From positions 86,098 to 150,097 of the forward strand of contig JAJNNX010000079.1 of the NCBI GenBank assembly GCA_023159155.1: a DNA stretch of 64,000 nucleotides, in the 5' to 3' direction. The position numbers were made by a program, and so were the translations under genes. A model generated the notes under the pieces. The model ran no database searches. It worked only from the letters and a program-made list of their open reading frames with translations, and was not told the DNA's origin. Origin of the DNA: Ustulina deusta (lineage: Eukaryota; Ascomycota; Sordariomycetes; Xylariales; Xylariaceae). Of this stretch, positions 33,481 to 45,302 are shown one piece after another (positions within the stretch are counted from its first letter, which is position 1; each line of letters opens with the position of its first letter).

Positions 33481-33931
33481 GCTGACCTCAATATTTGCTG
33501 AAGCAGCATGAAACCTTTGCAAAGACCGCCGCACTTCGACGGTAGAATTAACACTTTAAACACACAATATGGTTTCGGATGGCTCCTGTTGTGTATGAGC
33601 CGTCGCGGAAAATTCTGGGAAAGGCGGAAAAGGCGTGGCGCAAGGAGTTTTGGATGTTGAAATTTCACCATAACCGGCTGGCGTAACGCTTTCGAGCCGA
33701 CACACGTATTATGAATCAAATATAATTTCTTGGGCATTTCCCAATTGCAGCCACTGTGTAAAGTCAACAAAGGTAATCAAGCGTAGCAGCCTCGGTGGTA
33801 TTCCAACGCCATACGCCATCCCTTCCCTTCCCAAGGGGAATCATCCAGGCCATTTTCTCGTGATTACTCATCATCCAGCTTAGATAGCTACCCGGAAGGC
33901 ACTATCCGCACATGGTCGCCTCGCATAGTGC
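33481..33931. other. Convergent 3' regions
   Basis: A 451-bp space between the converging ends of the membrane-protein gene and spc24. No gene is seen. Confidence 0.5.
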
Positions 33932-34685
33932 CTAAATCGTCTGCCAGAAGTAGTTGGCGTAGAAGAAGCGGGAGAATTTCTTATCGATGTTGACGACGTG
34001 CACGTCGCCCTTGCGATCATTCCGCACGATAGCCTTGCAGAACTCGCCGTCCTTCTCGTCGCGCTCGACGTCGATGCCAAGGCTGCGGTAGACGCTAAGT
34101 CGCAGGAGCACCTCGTCGTCGACGGGATCCCGACGCCTCGCCGCCTCGTCCGCCATGCCCTCCACGCCCTGCAGCTCGAGCTCCTGCAGCCGCGCCGCGA
34201 GGTCCGCCGCCTGCGACGACAGACGCTCCGTCTCCATCTCCAGGTCCGACGTGGCCTTCGCGATCCGGAACTTCTGCGTGTCGAGCCGTGCGATCTCGCT
34301 TGCGTGCGCCGAGGACGAGTGCGCCGATGTCAGCTCTTCGTATTGTGTCTGCTGCGTGTTTAATTGTCGCGAGAGTTCTGTGGAAAGGAGAAAGCTCCCA
34401 TTAGCAAAAGTTCTGTTCATTTTTTTTTCTTTTTTTCGTCTCGCTCGACACGTACTCTTTAATGCGGCCTCGGCATCGCGAAGGCGCCTCTCGCGCTCCT
34501 GCTCCAGTGAAGATACATTACTTTGTATTCGCGAAATGGCTAGCTTGTCAGGCGACGTGTTGAAGTTGTTGATAGTGTGGTGAATGAGCTGCCCAAGCAA
34601 TCAGTTAGCACCCTTTTGGTCGTGATTTAATCGGATTGGGGTTGCGCAAGTCACATACTGTCGCGGGGTCCTCGTCGAGCAGCAT
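33932..34685 (-). CDS. spc24: Kinetochore protein Spc24 (Ndc80 complex)
   Basis: Subunit of the Ndc80-Nuf2-Spc24-Spc25 complex that links microtubules to the inner kinetochore. Exons in gene order are 34685-34659, 34588-34456 and 34377-33932, giving 201 residues, normal for fungi. The 27-nt first exon gives MLLDEDPAT, followed by [20 protein letters not shown]. The middle is a coiled coil ([39 protein letters not shown]). The globular C-terminal RWD domain carries [17 protein letters not shown], the strand [17 protein letters not shown] and the family ending [13 protein letters not shown]. Without the tiny first exon the conserved N-terminus would be lost, and the frame supports both introns. 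It is divergent from fis1, with about 720 bp between starts. Confidence 0.95.
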
Positions 34686-35404
34686 TGCGATAAGATATCA
34701 GAGGCAATTTGATGTACAGCGATGAAGGAGAAGTCCTGCAAGAAATCTGGGAACTGCTGTTATAATCGTGACTTTCGTAATCTGTTGTGGTATTCTGAGG
34801 TATGCCTTTTGGGTGATTGAGTGGAAACATTAGATAGTCGAGGCAGATGACCATTCTACCTTAACCAAAAGCGGTAATTGGCAAAACAACAAGTTTGGTG
34901 ATCACCGGGGTGATTATTATGGGACGCTACCGAGGTACCTACCTGGGCGGTGTATGTGACATCCAAGGCCCAGTATAGTGTACCTACTGGGTCCACCGAT
35001 GCGTCATTGCAGAGTGGGGTACCGATACACGCGCTGCGGTTATCACCAGATCAAGTGCCTAATTAGCATACTCGCCCGGCTCGTCTCCTCCTCCCGTCCT
35101 CGTACATCAAGCCAGACACTCTCATCAGGCAGTTTAGGTTCTGACTTCATTACATTTCGTAACTACGTACCTAGGTGGGTAGCGCTGCACTCAACTTAGC
35201 ACATACGTCAACTCCCACCACATTTCCGCCTTTCAAACGTCTTCCCTAATTCAAGCCCGCAGACGACCGACCCTTTTGCTGAAGCTGTTCCTGGCGACAC
35301 CATCCTTCTTTATAATACCAAATTGCCTCAACAACGCCTACGAATCCGGGTCTCCGATTTTAGGTTTCCTTTCTTTAGACTTTGCGTTGCCTAACTGAAA
35401 GAAG
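34686..35404. other. Divergent promoter of spc24 and fis1
   Basis: A 719-bp region between two start codons. No gene is seen. It includes CTAGGTGGGTAG/CCTAGG words (35167-35180) and pyrimidine runs before fis1. Confidence 0.45.
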
Positions 35405-36063
35405 ATGACTACGCTACCACGTATGTAAATTCTGCCACTGAGGGTTCCATCGTCTTCTCATTTGCTGACATAGACCTTCATCTCATAGACGCCGTCGATG
35501 CGGAAACGTGAGCTACTATCCTGAGACCCAAATCTGCCCGCTTCAACTGATCGTCTTGACCAGTCCGCTTAAAGAAGAGGAACTACAAGTCCTCCGAGCG
35601 CAATATGAGAAGGAGGGCGATATGGTGGGCGTGCAGACCAAATTCAACTATGCATGGGTATACTCCCTGATCCCAGACGATGCGACCATATTCTGCCAAG
35701 CCGACATACACACACTGACTTTGTTTTCGAGCAAAGGGTCTCGTGAAGTCCAACTCCAGGAACAACCAGCAGACGGGGGTGCGCCTGCTATCCGAAATCT
35801 TCCGAGTAGCGCCCGAACGCCGCCGAGAATGTCTATACTACCTCGCCCTGGGAAACTACAAGTTGGGCAACTATGGCGAGGCGAGGCGGTACAACGATCT
35901 ACTCCTCGAGAAGGAGCCGGCTAACCTGCAATCCGCCGACCTGCGCCGGCTGATCGACGACAAGGTGACGAGAGAAGGGCTGGTGGGCGTCGCGATTATA
36001 AGTGGTGTGGCCATCGCTGCCGGCGTAGTTGGCGGCATGCTTTTCCGGGGCAAAAGACGGTGA
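35405..36063 (+). CDS. fis1: Mitochondrial fission 1 protein
   Basis: Tail-anchored outer-membrane adaptor for the dynamin Dnm1 in mitochondrial and peroxisomal fission. Four exons (35405-35420, 35489-35507, 35564-35657 and 35737-36063) give 151 residues, the usual size. The first two coding exons are only 16 and 19 nt; together they give MTTLPHAVDAE. The TPR-like bundle follows: [76 protein letters not shown] and [13 protein letters not shown]. The C-terminal membrane anchor ([19 protein letters not shown]) ends in the basic stub RGKRR, typical of mitochondrial tail anchors. All junctions have GT..AG borders and keep the frame. Confidence 0.96.
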
Positions 36064-37967
36064 TGGGAAGACCACAGCAGGGAAGACGTCTGTAGCGTTG
36101 GCGGTTGCATTTGACTTGGGCGTTACAACGGTTGATATATTTTAGGAACGTTCTCCTCCTTATCGCATCATATATATAATACCGACGCTCCGCAAATGCT
36201 CGAATGTGCGACCCAGCTTACAACGGAATCATTTTAGAGTACCCGTATGTACGGCTGCCGGGTGTGGGCGCCGAGCGCCGGCAACAGGTATTGGATAGCG
36301 AATGGCGGCACGACAGAACTTTAGGCTCTCTTCACTCAGACAATGACCACACACCCCCGCCTCTAGTCATGACCTGCTTACAACCCCCTGCGTATTAATA
36401 ACACACAAATTGGCTGCAATGACATGGTTGTGCGAAGTGGGCAGGTTATGCAGGCATTTCAGCCCGAAGCAGTGCCATTCGTCGACAGTGTTATTCAGCA
36501 TAATGCACCGTACATTCCATGGACCAAGGAATACCCGCATTGGGCAGAACTTGAATCGCAGGACATGACCTGCAAGTTCCAAGGTTGTACACTGTAGAGT
36601 TAGCAATTACCTAAGCCACATGTGGCGATGCAAAACCCCTCTGCCCCGCGGAACGTGGAAGATGACGAAAGAAAGAATCCAAAGTACCTACTAGGTAGGT
36701 ACCCGATTTACCTTTTTAGCGCACCTTTTAACTAGGCTCTACCTCCCGCGTACCTCCCGCCCACCTATCTTGCTCATGTATTCGGGCTCTGGCCTTGGGT
36801 ACCTTTCGGGAAGACCCCAGTCCTACTCTACATAACCTTCCTGTCTCAATCGAGCCACACTGACTTCATCCGATGTTAGTCTCCGAGTAACACTCCTAAG
36901 CAATATATTCAACAGAACATGACCATAGCCTGTGTTTACATTGATCCATGGAACAGTGACTCTTGCCCCGTTCTCCCGTTCTCCATTTCGGCCATCGCGC
37001 CTGTTCCCCATTCCACTGTGTCTGGGTACCGGTCGGTATCTATCTAACCCACCTAAGGTAATAATCCTCCCTCCAGTATCCCAAGCAACAGATTGTTCTG
37101 CCCGACCGCTCGCTTCTTGTGGATAGCTGTGCCAGAGACGCGGAGCGAGCATAAAAAACACCAACACTCGGCCTGATCGGACCTGGGATCATCTAGCGCC
37201 CCCCTCCGCTCTATTGATCCTCGGGCGCCAAGATCGACGTCTTTCTGTCCGTGAGTATACAGTAGTCGACTCTCCCTCCGCTGCCACCGACTCCCACCTT
37301 CTCGAGACCTAGAACAACAACAGCTTGCTCATCTCCAGCTGCCGTTAGATACCCGTCTCCGCAAACCATAGCATCGGGCTGCATGCTCCCTCACACAATC
37401 CCGTCCATGACTAGCGTCTCCGATTGCGAAGTCACGAATGGTTCGGTGCGTCTTGGCCTCTGAGTCCATTTCCGGCCTGGCCCTGCATGTCCTGCGCCAC
37501 GCCTGCCTGCATCTGTGTGTTGCCAACCAAGATATGGCGCCGGCTGACCCTATGTGCAAACAGATAAGCATTACCTAGCCAGACTCATCGCAAGTCCTGG
37601 AAGCCCGTCCCAGTACACCCCCAAGCACAGTCAGCCTTGTCTCGGTTTTCCATCCTCTACCGCTCCACGCCGTCGCATCTCCGCACAAGGCTCGCAAACA
37701 GTCCAGAGCATTCTTCCGCCTTGACCGTCACCGCCAACTCCCCCTTCCGGCTAGACGAGGTTCGCTGACGTATCGGAACTTATCCCTCCATCCCATACCG
37801 CCCTTTACAATCCTCCCGAAGGGCCCCTCCCACCGAAGCGACAGTACTGAAAATAGCCTGAGATCCCCGTCGTCACGGTGGCTTTTCGAGCGCTGCGAAC
37901 AGCTGGCCTCGCACTCGGTCTCGGCATTACTGCCCTCGCCGCTTATCAACAATCCAGGCAGGGCCGA
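36064..37967. other. Intergenic and leader of the RING gene
   Basis: About 1.9 kb without a gene I can support. CTACTAGGTAGGTACC words lie at 36684-36704. The last 90 bases (37878-37967) are open in frame with the RING gene and would encode a hydrophobic stretch (LGLGITALAAY), but they contain no ATG. They are either leader or part of a longer N-terminus made from an upstream exon. Confidence 0.4.
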
Positions 37968-39552
37968 ATGGCGTCCCGGGGCCAACACCTCGAACCAGCC
38001 GAGGGGCGAGAGATCGTGTTTTGCCACAGTTGCCGGCATGAGTGGTACGGAGGCGAACACTCTGACAATGCTGCTTGCCCCGTTTGCCACGGAGAGTTCG
38101 TAGAGATTGTGCGTACTACAACACCGGAACATAAATGCTTCCTGCTAACAATACACTAGGTTACTCCGGGTTCCGACCCTCGAAGAGACGACGGCTCAGC
38201 TGACTCCGAATCGGACCGACGCTTTCGTTTCCATCATTATCACCACCACCCCCATCACAATGATTCTGATTCTGATCCCGATGAGAGCAACATTGAGGAG
38301 CACCATTTCCATGGACCAGGTGGCCTTTTTGGCCAACACACCATCCATCGTTCGCCTGAAACGTCGGGCTATAGCCGCAGATCACGAGTCCGCCCTGGAA
38401 GTAGCGACGACATAATTCGCAGATTCACCGAAATGCTTGGAGATATGGGCGGTCCCGGCATGGTCGGCCGCTCCGGACCTGAAACTCTATTCAATGACGA
38501 TCACGTTGGACCTCACTTCACGTACCGAACATTCCGCGGTCCGGGGTTTACTGGAGGCGTAAGCAGCTTCACCATTACTACAGGCACAAGTGCTAGAAGG
38601 CCTCACGGCCCCCCGGCACCAGGGTCTCCAATGGGTGCCGATGATCCCTTTCAAAGGTAGATAATCTGGTCAAATAGTCTTGTTATAAGTTTGAGTGTGG
38701 TCCAGTATTAATCAAACCTGTAGGATCTTTAGCGAAATTTTGGCCGCAGGCTCTCCGCTGCGCAATGATCCATCAACTCGAGATCCGAACCAAGGCAACG
38801 ATGGTGATGGTGCTAGCCGCCCCATGGATATCGGAACCGCTTTGAATCAGCTTCTAGCTTCCATTGTAAACCCCAGCACAATCCATGGTGACGCCGTCTA
38901 CTCCCAAGAGGCATTAGACCGCATCATCACCAACTTGATGGAAGCTAACCCCCAATCGAATGCTCCACCCCCAGCAACTGAAAATGCTATTGCATCGCTG
39001 CCGAAGAGAAAGTTAGACGAAGAAATGTTAGGGCCCGAGCTCAAGGGCGAGTGTACAATTTGCATTGACGAAGTCGAAGTCGGGGACGAAGTCATAGTGC
39101 TTCCATGCAGACATTGGTTCCACGAAGAGTGCGCTAGTTTGTGGCTAAAGCAACACAATTCATGTCCAGTCTGTCGCGCGGCTATCGATGGTGCAGCTGC
39201 TGGTAAGCCACCCAGTGAAGCCACTTCACAAAATCTGCCGCGGTCTACCGATCCCTCGTCATCAAGACTCTCGGCTGCTGAGAGACGGAGGACACATCTG
39301 CAACAGAGAAGGGAAGAGAGGCTTGATTCCATCCGCGGCTTAGCTACTGCTCCCCACGATCGATCATATAATCGTCCACGGGATTCAAATTCACCTCCAT
39401 CTCACAGCTCCTCCGCTCAGCGCTCACCAAGGATTCAAAGCCCTTCCCCGTCGAGCCGGGGATCTACCCAGGGTGAACGAACTCGCGACAATCGGGGATC
39501 ATCCGGCTCCGGGCCATTTAATTGGTTTAGGGACCGATTTAGCGGAAGATGA
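37968..39552 (+). CDS. RING-H2 E3 ubiquitin ligase, RNF115/RNF126-like
   Basis: Exons 37968-38108, 38160-38656 and 38724-39552 give 488 residues. The N-terminal zinc-ribbon (FCHSCRHEWYGGE, then ACPVCHGEFVE) is the ubiquitin-binding BCA2-type finger found in RNF126/RNF115. A long disordered middle is His-rich (HHYHHHPHH) with Gly/Pro stretches. A conserved helix ALDRIITNLMEANPQSNAPP precedes the RING-H2 finger. The finger has CTICIDEVEVGDEVIVLPC, RHWFHEECASLWLKQH and NSCPVC, with all eight ligands (C3H2C3) present. The tail is Ser/Arg-rich and ends FNWFRDRFSG. It probably acts in protein quality control or trafficking in the cytosol. The start is the first in-frame ATG; an extended N-terminus is possible. 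Confidence 0.9.
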
Positions 39553-41335
39553 GTCCTCACAAAGTCCGGCCTTGGCTAGTATGAATAATGGAATCACAGG
39601 TTCCAGAAGGGAAAGGGGGGTTCCAACATCAAGGATCGAGGAACTCCTGGATATGTTTTCTCGATGTCAGGTTGACATTATTCTTGAGCAGAAACGGTAC
39701 GATGCGGCGTATACGACGCGGCAATGGCGCGTATTTTCTCGTAGTGGCGGCGGTGTCGCACTTTGCTACTCTTAGGGACGAAGGTTCCCAGGTTTCTTTG
39801 TCATAGACAATGTCGGATACATTAATGATGTGCAAGCGGGAGGTCCAGAATAGGTGGTGCGAAAATGAGCCTCTTACATATCATCGATGAACAGCTAGTA
39901 ACCTAGGGGGAAAAAACTGGTTAGGGGACAACCTAGGTCTCTAGTCTTGACGCGATTTGAATTGACATGGATATGAAAGTACCGGTTTCGAACACATTGA
40001 GTATATGTGCATATATTCTCCGGCAACGAAATATTTTACAAATTGGTTGCAACATGTATGCCTACCCAATCACATGCCTACAATACTAAGGTAGTGGGTA
40101 ATATTTCGAACCACCCCTTTTGTCCGCTATGGTACTCTCACCGATCGGCTTCCCCCCCCTCCCTGGAGAATCATTCAAGAATGGGACCCGATAATGATCA
40201 GTATCATGCTGATTGTGAGGATCATAGAATGTGACCACCCTGGGATTGCCTGTAACCTGGCAAACAGACAAGAGCCCTACGATAGGAAGGATCACCATGA
40301 CGACGAGGTGTATATGGAAAGCGATTGAAACTAAAGGGCCACGGGCTTTGATTATTCGCTTCAAGGTCGTCAGTGTGTTTCTATTGTGTCCGATGTCCGA
40401 TGCCCGAGCCCGATCGGCCGTGACCTTGTTGTCTTGAAGGGCTGTGAAAACTCGTTCTAGCGTGCTTGGGAGGGGGCGGGGAGTACACGCCGTGGAATGA
40501 ATGGGTGGATGATATTGCTGATCTGGGGGTGTTTCGCTGCGGTGGGGTTGCGCGACTCCGAGGCAGATTCCTCGTGGACTGTGGCACGACTTGCTTTGAA
40601 TTAGAAGAAAACCCCTTCTCCGAAGACGCGGCTACTTCTCCCTCCCCATCCTGTGGAGTGTGCTGCCTATTGTTAGTATAAAATCCTGCTGGAGTCGGCT
40701 GGCCGTCGCCGATCGAGGCCACCTGGTGTTGGTGCCGGCTTCAAGCCGGGATGCCGTTGGGTATTTTCCAACTACTGGAAGAACGCTTCCAAGATTTTGA
40801 GGGGGGGGGTGCAGAGGACTCTTGTTAGATTGCCACGTCCCATGGCGTTTTCGATCAATGCCTCAATATGTCTCACCGTGAATATTTAAGCTGCAAGTTC
40901 AACCTAAAAAAGTTCAAACAAATTCCACCCCATCTACTCAACCTCTGCTCAGTAACTACCTAGGTAGCGTGCATGATAACCTACAAGCGTAGCGTACATA
41001 GCCACGAAGGATAAGAATTGAATGGTAACCACTATGATAGATTTGCGATCTCAATCCCGAAGCAGCTTGGCAAAAGGTTGCTCTAATCTAATTACAGAAG
41101 GCCCAGAATGGCTTGAAAAAGCAGGCATTGCAACAAAAGATAAGTAATCATTGTGATCATCGTCATCCTCTTCAATGTTACTCCAGCACGCTTCGTTCCA
41201 ACCCCGGGAGTATTACATCCGTTATGATCGCCATGCTGTTAATGGCATTGATCATCTGGTTTATGTTAGGCGTGGGAGCTATGGCAGGCCATTTGTAAAT
41301 AATATTGTGCTGCACTTCGGCCCAGGTCTGTAATA
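39553..41335. other. Gene-poor stretch with one Ser/Pro-rich open frame
   Basis: No gene is firmly supported. On the minus strand, 40722-40384 is open for about 113 codons but starts with GTG. Its text is Ser/Thr/Pro-rich (RSRATPPQRNTPRSAISS). It could be the last exon of a small disordered protein whose first exon starts at an ATG near 40844, but the putative junction is not convincing. A run of nine Gs lies at about 40801, and a CTACCTAGGTAG word lies at 40957-40968. Confidence 0.35.
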
Positions 41336-41775
41336 CTACCGCCCCAACCCTAGCATCTCGCCCGCCCGTAACAGTACTGAGCAGATGAATAATCCTAAAG
41401 GAAGCCTTGTATTTTTCGAATAGGTTCTCCAGGGTGTTATTCTGGACGAGACTCGGATCTTGGGGCTGGGGGCCTCCTCATTTGCAAGGCTCTGAATCCT
41501 GTCCACAACTCTGCGAACGTCGCCTGGGAAGTACAAGCCAAAGCGAACCCCAGCGACGTCTCCCATCCCGTGATGGTCGTCAATCTTGTTTCCCTCCAAG
41601 ATCCATTTCCTAAATTCGTGGTCCTGAGCCATATTTCTTTGCTTTTCCCCCGACGACTTATACTTGGTGGTGGAAATCTGAAGACCTTCCCAAGCGTGAT
41701 GCCGAGGTTTGCAGGCGCATTACGGAGTGCTAAAATAGCTCAGGACAGAATAGTATATGTCGCGTAAGCACTTCT
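41336..41775 (-). pseudogene. Possible RelA/SpoT-domain fragment
   Basis: A minus-strand frame open from about 41750 to 41336 (first ATG at 41632) contains SGEKQRNMAQDHEFRKWILE and then GDVAGVRFGLYFPGDVRRVV. The second block resembles the core strand of RelA/SpoT nucleotidyltransferase-like domains (LxGVRIxLYFPxDxxxV), which occur in a family of fungal proteins of unknown substrate. The frame ends after 98 codons from the ATG, with a tail that does not fit the family, so only a fragment of the usual domain (about 120 residues or more) is present. Assignment is by pattern and uncertain. It sits next to increasingly AT-rich, decayed DNA. Confidence 0.4.
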
Positions 41776-42124
41776 ATATACTATGCGAAGTTACACAGAT
41801 CTAAGTCAATTATTAGTAAGTAAGTTATCTCTATTAGTGGGTAATTACGAGTTAAAGAAGATTCCCAAATTGAATAACTATTAGCCAAGTTCTTAATTAT
41901 TCAATTCACCTCCGTTCTCTCTTTTTCTTCCTTTCTCTCATCTGCGAAGTAGCGAGTTCTTCTGTGAAAGGGTAATAACTTACTTGCAACTTCTTTAGGC
42001 AAAGACTAACTCTTATAGACAGGTGATAATTAGTCCTAGTTAAGAAGATGTTAGCAATTGTTTGTTTAGCGGTAGATGTGAACGCCCGGAGCATTTCCTT
42101 CGGGTGAGACTTGGCTAGCAACTT
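41776..42124. other. AT-rich spacer
   Basis: An A+T-rich stretch with no coding signal between the RelA/SpoT-like fragment and the 247-codon gene. Confidence 0.45.
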
Positions 42125-42868
42125 TTACTCACAGAGCTGGTAGTAAGCCCGCGCAATCTCTCGGTAGTCACGATAAATCCATTCATCGGCTTTCGGGATC
42201 TCTCTTGCGTCCCTACCAAGATCATGCCTGCCGATATAGAGACTCTTATCCCGAGCGAGAAAGATGTACTCCCCGTCGATGCGGCCGGAGACCCGCGCAA
42301 CGATGCCTGATGCTAGAGAATAGTCATCGCCGAAAAACCGATCATTCCTGTGGGCCCGGGGTGTGAGGTAAACGCCTTCACTAGCGGCAAGCTCATGGAG
42401 GGAGTCCCATCCAACAGAGCCTGTTCTAAGAATCTCCGCTCGCAGGCTCTTACGTCTCCTTGCATCCAAAGCGGCCCTCTCTTCAGCCGCCTGCTTTTTG
42501 GCCATATCCTTTCGCATCTTAGCGGCCTTCTCAGCCGGTGTCCTGCCTATCACTAACTTTCTCACCACTGTTGCTGCTCGCTGGAGAGATGAACGCCGGT
42601 GCGACGGTGGTGAAAGCTCGTCCAATTGTGACTGGTGAACAATTTCATCAAATGTTGTGGCGGTCCGAGGCCGAGCCTTGTAGCGTTCAAGCTCAGAGAG
42701 CCGCCTGGTATTAGGTGACCTTGTAAGTCGGGGTGGACTGGACTTGGAATGAACAAGCTTGGTGGTATTAGAGCTCTGGGGAATATCATGGCTCATTGCT
42801 GGCCCAATTGGTGTAGGTTCAAAAAGCTCAGGCCTGTCAGAGGACCTGCTGCTCCGCTGCGAAGACAT
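42125..42868 (-). CDS. Unknown 247-residue protein
   Basis: An intact minus-strand frame from an ATG (42868) to a stop at 42127-42125. The first 100 residues are Ser/Pro/Arg-rich and look disordered. A basic helical stretch follows (RTPAEKAAKMRKDMAKKQAA, EERAALDARRRKSLRAEIL). Then comes an ordered-looking end: WDSLHELAASEGVYLTPRAH, RNDRFFGDDYSLASGIVARV, SGRIDGEYIFLARDKSLYIG and KADEWIYRDYREIARAYYQL. I do not recognise the family. The final CTC-TGTGAG-TAA could also be read as an exon end at a GTGAGT donor, in which case a short further exon would follow; none is evident. Moderately confident that it is a real gene. Confidence 0.6.
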   Translation of the reverse strand: MSSQRSSRSSDRPELFEPTPIGPAMSHDIPQSSNTTKLVHSKSSPPRLTRSPNTRRLSELERYKARPRTATTFDEIVHQSQLDELSPPSHRRSSLQRAATVVRKLVIGRTPAEKAAKMRKDMAKKQAAEERAALDARRRKSLRAEILRTGSVGWDSLHELAASEGVYLTPRAHRNDRFFGDDYSLASGIVARVSGRIDGEYIFLARDKSLYIGRHDLGRDAREIPKADEWIYRDYREIARAYYQLCE

Positions 42869-45302
42869 GTTAGACTTAGCTGGTGTTTGGGTTGTTTCTT
42901 TGTGATTGGATATCTTTGTCGGATGTCGGTTGTCCGCTTGTACCTTGTAGTGCCTTTCAATTGGCCTGTTTACTACAACACGGAAAAAGGAGGAATGGTG
43001 CCCTGGGGAGTCGGCCTCGTTTTATATTTCTGACGAATTTTCAACAATGGCAGTGTGATGGTGGTTTTGTTAGGAGAATGGATGTCCTGTTTTATGAATA
43101 AAAAGCCTGTTCATGAACGCCCATGATGTTAGGGTTAAGTTGTACGTTGCTGGGTAGTGGGCCGGTGTTGGTCAGATGGTGGTTGGGGGAAGATTATGTG
43201 AAGATGGGTTCCAATGTTTTCGAACACTTCGAGTGTTTTTGGTGGCTCTCTTGTCATCTCAGGGGCCGTTGTAACTTGCCTCCTCCCACGACATTTCTTG
43301 GCACCTACTGTTAGTGCAAAAGTGGAGTCCGCCATACAATTTGTATGCGGTATTTTCTGCAGGCACTAACAGGCTATAGGTCCCAACGGGAGTCTTCAGA
43401 GAGTTCTAACTTTGGCACAGTTAATAATACGCCGTATTCCTACCTTCGGAAACAGAATACATACTTAACACTCGACATAATTACTTAATGTTTACTAGCA
43501 TAGCAAATACTGAAGTGGGCAACTCTGAATAGCTGTTTATACTTTGTCGAAATATAGCAGCGCCCCTACACTAGGAGATAGGCCGAACCTGCACTTCCTA
43601 GCATAGTAATCACTTTAATCTCTTAGGGAATTTATTGATCAAGTGTATCTGCAATACTGCAAAATAAGGGACCCGGGGTCGGCACGCCAAAGACAACAAA
43701 TACAGAGCTATAAATATAACAGCTGCAAATATAACAACCGTACTACTTAATACTGTTTAACTTTGAACTAGCAGCAAAAAGCATTATTAATACTTGTTTA
43801 AGTTACGAACAGGTTTTTTAAATAAGGTTTTACTAGCGTAAGTATAGAAAGTTTTAAAAAGTACAAACATTATTTTTAGAACCGGCCAAAGTAAACAAAG
43901 AAAAACATACTAGGAAAATAAATATCTAAAAGCAATAGCACAAGCAGTAAAAATTTAACACTAAATTCTAAGCAATAAAATATTAAGCAAAATATATAAT
44001 AAAGTTGGCAAATCTAAAAGGCTAGAGGAGAAAACGATGGAATATTTGAATGAGAGGCTTACTCTCGTGACGGCATTTTCGTGCCTGAGCCTCCGGTCGC
44101 CGCCTTCGACTATCTCGCTTCGTTTGATCTCGAATATCCTGTTGAGAGAAAGGAAGAACAGGTGGCGTTGCTGAAAGCCCTGTATAGAAAATATATCGAG
44201 GCTTTGCGTCAATATCACCGTTCAACATATTAACTCCACCAGCCTTAATTATATTCCCTTTACCCTGCACGCACTACTTTAGGATTCGCGTATTCAGTGT
44301 CAGTTTTTTTTTCGGGGAGAAATTTTAATTCTGAGAGTGTATATAAGTAGCTAAATACTAAAATCGAGCCAGGTAAGACTCGCAAGCTGCATAGAAGGCA
44401 GCAACAAAGACCGACAGGCAGTGTTCCGGGGCAGAGGACATGTTTCATGCGACCATCCTTGTACAATAGTACTAACCAGTCTCCTGATTCCTTCTCACGT
44501 CATCGTGAAACAGTTCGTGAACACGCGTTGGAGGTATGCCGACATTATGGACAAGCACTAGGCAACTGCATTATGTCCTCTACCTTCAATTCAACCCTTT
44601 TCGGTGCGTCGCCAAAGTGGCATGAGCATAGTCAAGACCCTCTAGAATCCAATTCCAGGTCGTGGCCTTAACTGGGTTTTGCCACTAACTTCCTCCATCC
44701 TTTCTCAAAATTCAAGGATAGCATGTCGTTCAATATCTCCAATTCCTCATTTTACGGAGAATAGATTTTTTCTGTAGCATAGCAAAAGGCCTTATTAACG
44801 CTATCCTTTATTTCACAGCATAGATGCTGCTATCTCTTCTGCTATACTCACATGCAATATTGATAACTTGGTACAGAGTGCTCTGCTGACTTATTGTGGT
44901 GGTGGTGCAACGGTCCCACGGGTTCTGCCGCCCCTAACACTTTTGCTATAGATAAGGTAGGTAGGTATATTAACTTTACCAGTGCACTGTATTTATAGAA
45001 ATATGGAAACAGAACTATTGACCGTTTAGAAGATGCTGTTTTTTGCTTTAAATAATACTGCTTTCATTTAGGCTAACTCTCCTTTTTTATTTTTTATTTC
45101 TTTATAGATGTCACAGCGGCCAGCCCGTATGCTGTTTCCTATTGGCCCAAGACCGGCCATGAGTGTGAGAATGACTTCCGAGAGGACAGACACGACTCAT
45201 TAAGATGTCATGATGCAACAGGCCAAGTAGTCACACCATCTTCTGATCCATCACATTGGCAAACCGCTCCATGATATCCAAAACAGTACTTGAAAGTTCA
45301 AA
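42869..45302. other. Gene-poor, increasingly AT-rich stretch
   Basis: No gene I can support. Short frames such as 44447-44671 and 44270-44022 (-) have no recognisable pattern. From about 43400 on, A+T rises and long A or T runs appear, as at the edge of a RIP-affected region. Confidence 0.4.

Noticed and set aside
40384..40844. Two-exon Ser/Pro-rich minus-strand gene
   Set aside because: The main frame lacks an ATG. The upstream ATG frame ends at a TGA before the supposed junction, and no good donor was found.
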